A stretch of 64,000 nt of DNA, taken from Rhynochetos jubatus. Lineage: Eukaryota; Chordata; Aves; Eurypygiformes; Rhynochetidae. Below are positions 58,980 through 64,000 of this stretch, in pieces. Every line of letters begins with the position of its first letter. Within the stretch, counting starts at the first letter, position 1. Location: positions 10,152,001-10,216,000 of the forward strand of contig CM050672.1 of NCBI GenBank assembly GCA_027574665.1, in the 5' to 3' direction. The notes below the pieces were generated by a model that saw only the letters and a list, made by a program, of their open reading frames with translations, was not told where the DNA came from and searched no databases. A program made the position numbers and the translations under genes.

Positions 58980-61900
58980 GGAGCTTATCGTGGTTTGAGG
59001 CCTGGCTTGCTCCACCCCCTGCTCTTGAGATTCTCCCGGATGTGGGCTGCATTTTGGCTGCCTTTTGGGCTGGAGCTTCTCGTGGTTTGAGGCCTGGCTT
59101 GCTCCACCCCCTGCTCTTGAGATTCTCCCGGATGTGGGCTGCATTTTGGCTGCTCATTGGGCTGGAGCTTCTCGTGGTTTGAGGCCTGGCTTGCTCCACC
59201 CCCTGCTCTTGAGATTCTCCCGGATTTGGCCTGCATTTTGGCTGCCTGTTGGGCTGGAGCTTCTCGTGTTTTGAGGCCTGGCTTGCTCCACCCCCTGCTC
59301 TTGAGATTCTCCCGGAGGTGGGCTGCATTTTGGCTGCTTTTTGGGCTGGAACTTCTCGTGGTTTGAGGCCTGGCTTGCTCCACCCCCTGCTCTTGAGATT
59401 CTCCTGGATGTGGGCTGCATTTTGGCTGATTCTTGGGCTGGAGCTTCCCGTGGTTTGAGGCCTGGCTTGCTCCACCCCCTGCTCTTGATATTCTCCCGGA
59501 TGTGGGCTGGATTTTGGCTGCCTTTTGGGCTGGAGCTTCTCGTGGTTTGAGGTCTGGCTTGCTCCACCCCCTGCTCTTGATATTCTCTCGGATGTGGGCT
59601 GGATTTTGGCTGCCTTTTGGGCTGGAGCTTCTCGTGGTTTGAGGTCTGGCTTGCTCCACCCCCTGCTCTTGATATTCTCTCGGATGTGGGCTGCATTTTG
59701 GCTGCCTTTTGGGCTGGAGCTTCTCGTGGTTTGAGGCCTGGCTTGCTCCACCCCCTGCTCTTGAGATTCTCCCGGATGTGGGCTGCATTTTGGCTGCCTT
59801 TTGGGCTGGAGCTTCTCGTGGTTTGAGGCCTGGTTTGCTCCACCCCCTGCTCTTGAGATTCTCCCGGAGGTGGGCTGCATTTTGGCTGCCTTTTGGGCTG
59901 GAGCTTCTCGTGGTTTGAGGCCTGCCTTGCTCCACCCCCTGCTCTTGAGATTCTCCCGTATGTGGGCTGCATTTTGGCTGCCTTTTGGGCTGGAGCTTCT
60001 CGTGGTTTGAGGCCTGGCTTGCTCCACCCCCTGCTCTTGAGATTCTCCCGGATTTGGCCTGCATTTTGGCTGCCTTTTGGGCTGGAGCTTCTCGTGGTTT
60101 GAGGCCTGGCTTGCTCCACCCCCTGCTCTTGAGATTCTCCCTGAGGTGGGCTGCATTTTGGCTGCCTTTTGGGCTGGAGCTTCTCGTGGTTTGAGGCCTG
60201 CCTTGCTCCAACCCCTGCTCTTGAGATTCTCCCGGATGTGGGCTGCATTTTGGCTGCCTTTTGGGCTGGAGCTTCTCGTGGTTTGAGGCCTGGCTTGCTC
60301 CACCCCCTGCTCTTGAGATTCTCCCGGATTTGGCCTGCATTTTGGCTGCCTGTTGGGCTGGAGCTTCTCGTGGTTTGAGGCCTGGCTTGCTCCATCCCCT
60401 GCTCTTGATATTCTCTCGGATGTGGGCTGCATTTTGGCTGCCTTTTGGGCTGGAGCTTCTCGTGGTTTGAGGCCTGCCTTGCTCCACCCCCTGCTCTTGA
60501 GATTCTCCCGGAGGTGGGCGGCATTTTGGCTGCCTTTTGGGCTGGAGCTTCTCGTGGTTTGAGGTCTGGCTTGCTCCACCCCCTGCTCTTGATATTCTAT
60601 CGGATGTGGGGTGCATTTTGGCTGCATTTTGGGCTGGAGCTTCTCGTGGTTTGAGGCCTGGCTTGCTCCACCCCCTGCTCTTGAGATTCTCCCGGATGTG
60701 GGCTGCATTTTGGCTGCCTTTTGGGCTGGAGCTTCTCCTGGTTTGAGGCCTGGCTTGCTCCACCCCCTGCTCTTGAGATTCTCCCGGATGTGGGCTGGAT
60801 TTTGGCTGCCTTTTGGGCTGGAGCTTCTCGTGGTTTGAGGCCTGGCTTGCTCCACTCCCTGCTCTTGATATTCTCTCGGATGTGGGCTGCATTTTGGCTG
60901 CCTTTTGGGCTGGAGCTTCTCGTGGTTTGAGGCCTGGCTTGCTCCACCCCCTGCTCTTGAGATTCTCCCGGATGTGGGCTGCATTTTGGCTGCGTTTTGG
61001 GCTGGAGCTTCTCGTGGTTTGAGGCCTGGCTTGCTCCACCCCCTGCTCTTGAGATTCTCCCGGATGTGGGCTGCATTTTGGCTGCCTTTTGGGCTGGAGC
61101 TTCTCGTGGTTTGAGGCCTGGTTTGCTCCACCCCCTGCTCTTGAGATTCTCCCGGAGGTGGGCTGTATTTTGGCTGCCTTTTGGGCTGGAGCTTCTCGTG
61201 GTTTGAGGCCTGGCTTGCTCCACCCCCTGCTCTTGAGATTCTCCCGTATGTGGGCTGGATTTTGGCTGCCTTTTGGGCTGGAGCTTCTCGTGGTTTGAGG
61301 CCTGGCTTGCTCCACCCCCTGCTCTTGAGATTCTCCCGGATGTGGGCTGCATTTTGGCTGCATTTTGGGCTGGAGCTTCTCGTGGTTTGAGGCCTGGCTT
61401 GCTCCACCCCCTGCTCTTGAGATTCTCCCTGAGGTGGGCTGCATTTTGGCTGCCTTTTGGGCTGGAGCTTCTCGTGGTTTGAGGCCTGCCTTGCTCCAAC
61501 CCCTGCTCTTGAGATTCTCCTGGATGTGGGCTGCATTTTGGCTGCCTTTTGGGCTGGAGCTTCTCGTGGTTTGAGGCCTGGCTTGCTCCACCCCCTGCTC
61601 TTGAGATTCTCCCGGATTTGGCCTGCATTTTGGCTGCCTGTTGGGCTGGAGCTTCTCGTGGTTTGAGGCCTGGCTTGCTCCACCCCCTGCTCTTGAGATT
61701 CTCTCGGATGTGGGCTGCATTTTGGCTGCTTTTTGGGCTGGAGCTTCTCGTGGTTTGAGGCCTGGCTTGCTCCACCCCCTGCTCTTGAGATTCTCCTGGA
61801 TGTGGGCTGCATTTTGGCTGATTCTTGGGCTGGAGCTTCTCGTGGTTTGAGGCCTGTCTTTCTCCACCCCCTGCTCTTGATATTCTCCCGGACGTGTGCT

Positions 61901-64000
61901 GCATTTTCGCTGCATTTTGGGCTGGAGCTTCTCGTGGTTTGAGGCCTGGCTTGCTCCACCCCCTGCTCTTGAGATTCTCCCGGATGTGGGCTGCATTTTG
62001 GCTGCCTTTTGGGCTGGAGCTTCTCCTGGATTGAGGCCTGGCTTGCTCCACCCCCTGCTCTTGAGATTCTCCCGGATGTGGGCTGGATTTTGGCTGCCTT
62101 TTGGGCTGGAGCTTCTCGTGGTTTGAGGCCTGGCTTGCTCCACCCCCTGCTCTTGATATTCCCCCGGATGTGGGCTGCATTTTGGCTGCCTTTTGGGCTG
62201 GAGCTTCTCGTGGTTTGAGGCCTGGCTTGCTCCACCCCCTGCTCTTGAGATTCTCCCGGATGTGGGCTGCATTTTGGCTGTCTTTTGGGCTGGAGCTTCT
62301 CGTGGTTTGAGGTCTGGCTTGCTCCACCCCCTGCTCTTGAGATTCTCCCGGATGTGGGCTGCATTTTGGCTGCCTTTTGGGCTGGAGCTTCTCGTGGTTT
62401 GAGGCCTGTCTTGCTCCACCCCCTGCTCTTGAGATTCTCCCGGATGTGGTCTGCATTTTGGCTGAATCTTGGGCTGGAGCTTCTCATGGTTTGAGGCCTG
62501 GCTTGCTCCACCCCCTGCTCTTGAGATTCTCCCGGATGTGGGCTGCATTTTGGCTGCCTTTTGGGCTGGAGCTTCTCGTGGTTTGAGGCCTGGCTTCCTC
62601 CACCCCCTGCTCTTGAGATTCTCCCGGATGTGGGCTGCATTTTGGCTGTCTTTTGGGCTGGAGCTTCTCGTGGTTTGAGGCCCGGCTTGCTCCACCCCCT
62701 GCTCTTGAGATTCTCCCGGATGTGGGCTGCATTTTCGCTGCCTTTTGGGCTGGAGCTTCTCGTGGTTTGAGGCCTGTATTGCTCCACCCCCTGCTCTTGA
62801 GATTCTCCCGTATGTGGGCTGCATTTTGGCTGATTCTTGGGCTCGAGCTTCTCGTGGTTTGAGGCCTGGCTTGCTCCACCCCCTGCTCTTGATATTCTCC
62901 TGGAGGTGGGCTGCATTTTGGCTGCTTATTGGGCTGGAGCTTCTCGTGGTTTGAGGTCTGGCTTGCTCCACCCCCTGCTCTTGATATTCTATCGGATGTG
63001 GGGTGCATTTTGGCTGCCTTTTGTGCTGGAGCTTCTCGTGGTTTGAGGCCTGGCTTGCTCCACCCCCTGCTCTTGAGATTCTCCCGGATGTGGGCTGCAT
63101 TTTGGCTGCCTTTTGGGCTGGAGCTTCTCGTGGTTTGAGGCCTGCCTTGCTCCACCCCCTGCTCTTGAGATTCTCCCGGATGTGGGCTGCATTTTGGCTG
63201 CCTTTTGGGCTGGAGCTTCTCGTGGTTTGAGGCCTGGCTTGCTCCACCCCCTGCTCTTGAGATTCTCCCGGATTTGGGCTGCATTTTGGCTGCCTGTTGG
63301 GCTGGAGCTTCTCGTGGTTGGAGGCCTGGCTTGCTCCACCCGCTGCTCTTGAGATTCTCCCGGATTTGGGCTGCATTTTGGCTGCCTTTTGGGCTGGAGC
63401 TTCTCGTGGTTTGAGGCCTGGCTTGCTCCACCCCCTGCTCTTGATATTCTCCCGGAGGTGGGTTGCATTTTCGCTGCCTGTTGGGCTGGAGATTCTCGTG
63501 GTTTGAGGCCTGGCTTGCTCCACCCCCTGCTCTTGAGATTCTCCCGGATGTGGGCTGGATTTTGTCTGCCTTTTGGGCTGGAGCTTCTCGTGGTTTGAGG
63601 CCTGGATTGCTCCAGCCCCTGCTCTTGAGATTCTCCCAGATGTGGGCTGCATTTTGGCTGATTCTTGGGCTGGAGCTTCCCGTGGTTTGAGGCCTGGCTT
63701 GCTCCACCCCCTGCTCTTGATATTCTCCCGGACGTGTGCTGCATTTTCGCTGCCTTTTGGGCTGGAGCTTCTCGTGGTTTGAGGTCTGGCTTGCTCCATC
63801 CCCTGCTCTTGATATTCTCCCGGAGGTGGGCTGCATTTTGGCTGCCTTTTGGGCTGGAGCTTCTCGTGGTTTGAGGCCTGGCTTGCTCCACCCCCTGCTC
63901 TTGATATTCTCCCGGAGGTGGGCTGCATTTTGGCTGCCTTTTGGGCTGGAGCTTCTCGTGGTTTGAGGCCTGGCTTGCTCCACCCCCTGCTCTTGAGATT

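Larger units (their letters stand above)
57655..59492. repeat. Tandem duplication of 919 bp (10 monomers less one base)
   Basis: Copy 1 is about 57,655-58,573 and copy 2 about 58,574-59,492. Shared private variants include GCTGCCATTTGGGC, GCTGACTCTTTGGGTGGAGC, CTGCCCATGATATTC, CTGCCCTTGAG, and the one-base-short GCCTTTTGGCTGGAGC with GGAGCTTATCG (58,051 / 58,970). Differences include CCTGTATTTTGG against CCTGCATTTTGG (58,313 / 59,232) and CTCTCGGATG against CCCGGAGG (58,391 / 59,310). Confidence 0.92.
1..64000. repeat. 92-bp satellite DNA array, about 696 monomers, fills the window
   Basis: The same landmark (TTGGGCTGGAGC) recurs every 92 bases from position 22 to the right edge, and its phase drifts by only 21 bases in total. 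Typical landmarks in order are GCATTTTGGCTGCC, GGAGCTTCTCGTGG, TTTGAGGCCTGGC, TTGCTCCACCCCCTGC and TCTTGAGATTCTCCCGGATG. A typical copy has 7 A, 31 T, 28 G and 26 C. Adjacent copies usually differ by several bases, while copies many monomers apart can be nearly identical, which is the signature of higher-order organisation. Variation is concentrated in the 7-base segment after GGCTG (CCTTTTG, CATTTTG, ATTCTTG, ATACTTG, AATCTTG, CCTGTTG, CCTATTG) and in the end of the monomer (CCCGGATGT, CCCGGAGGT, CCTGGATGT, CCCGCATGT, CCCGGATTT). I see no gene, promoter, polyadenylation signal, transposon or unique sequence. A centromeric, pericentromeric or subtelomeric location is possible but not shown. 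The family is not one I recognise. Confidence 0.98.
54401..64000. repeat. Array domain D: short duplications, then left-end-like variants
   Basis: The left part (54.4-59.5 kb) consists largely of tandem duplications with offsets of 368, 735 and 919 bp. From about 58.2 kb onward, GATTTGGCCTG returns (58,308, 59,226, 60,052, 60,329 and 61,616), as does GCTGCTCATTGGGC (58,231 and 59,150). CTATCGGATGTGGGGTGC (60,598 and 62,988) and GACGTGTGCTGC (61,889 and 63,729) also appear. I did not find these in 24-57 kb. Three single-base losses occur, at about 56,372, 58,057 and 58,976. The array continues past the right edge. Confidence 0.7.

Noticed and set aside
22-63966. Hundreds of overlapping + strand frames of about 69 codons with a Trp/Leu/Pro-rich product
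   Set aside because: They begin at TTG, end at the TGA in TTTGAGG, and repeat every 92 bases because the satellite does. They have no common register along the array and no translation signals.
1-64000. CENP-B box in the monomer
   Set aside because: On the - strand ACATCCGGGA matches the A and CGGG part of the box, but the required TTCG half is absent (CAGC instead), so only about half of the core fits.
1-64000. CRISPR array
   Set aside because: The repeats are contiguous 92-bp units with graded variation; there are no short identical repeats separated by unique spacers.
1-64000. Quadruplex-forming satellite
   Set aside because: The GGG runs are too few and too far apart, and the single C5 run per monomer gives only one G5 run on the - strand, so no four-run cluster falls within normal loop lengths.
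1-64000. Transposon, retroelement or SINE insertion inside the array
   Set aside because: The 92-bp phase never changes by more than one base at a time, which leaves no room for an insertion anywhere in the window.

Overview
The whole 64,000-base window is one uninterrupted tandem array of a 92-bp satellite DNA. There is no unique sequence, gene, RNA gene, transposon, CRISPR array or other insertion in it. By phase counting it holds about 696 monomers (64,000 bases plus 21 missing single bases, divided by 92). Neither edge of the array is inside the window, so its full size is unknown.

The monomer is about 59% GC and strongly strand-asymmetric: on the + strand a typical copy has roughly 31 T, 28 G, 26 C and 7 A. 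Landmarks in order are GCATTTTGGCTGCC, GGGCTGGAGCTTCTCGTGG, TTTGAGGCCTGGC, TTGCTCCACCCCCTGC and TCTTGAGATTCTCCCGGATG. Each monomer normally has two CpGs, and their C-to-T or G-to-A derivatives are common, which suggests a methylated nuclear genome. A complex eukaryote, perhaps a vertebrate, is my best guess, but I do not recognise the satellite family and cannot name the species.

Layout: 1-10.8 kb (A) is a mosaic of older-looking variants with local 8- and 12-monomer duplications. 10.8-39.9 kb (B) carries 13 copies of a diagnostic 91-bp monomer that mark higher-order blocks, mostly 14-24 monomers long, with one 88-monomer stretch lacking it (15.6-23.7 kb). 40.0-54.4 kb (C) has a different marker set and the largest clean duplications (a 3,771-bp tandem pair, then nested 1,288- and 2,208-bp pairs). 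54.4-64 kb (D) has 368-, 735- and 919-bp duplications and then returns to variants otherwise seen near the left end.

The very long open frames on the - strand (up to 4,000 codons) are a by-product of composition: the monomer contains no TTA, CTA or TCA on the + strand, so all three - frames are open. No coding sequence is annotated. The interest lies in how the array evolved: a nearly fixed 92-bp register whose only net length changes are single-base losses, multi-level higher-order repeats, and chimeric monomers that record in-register unequal exchange.
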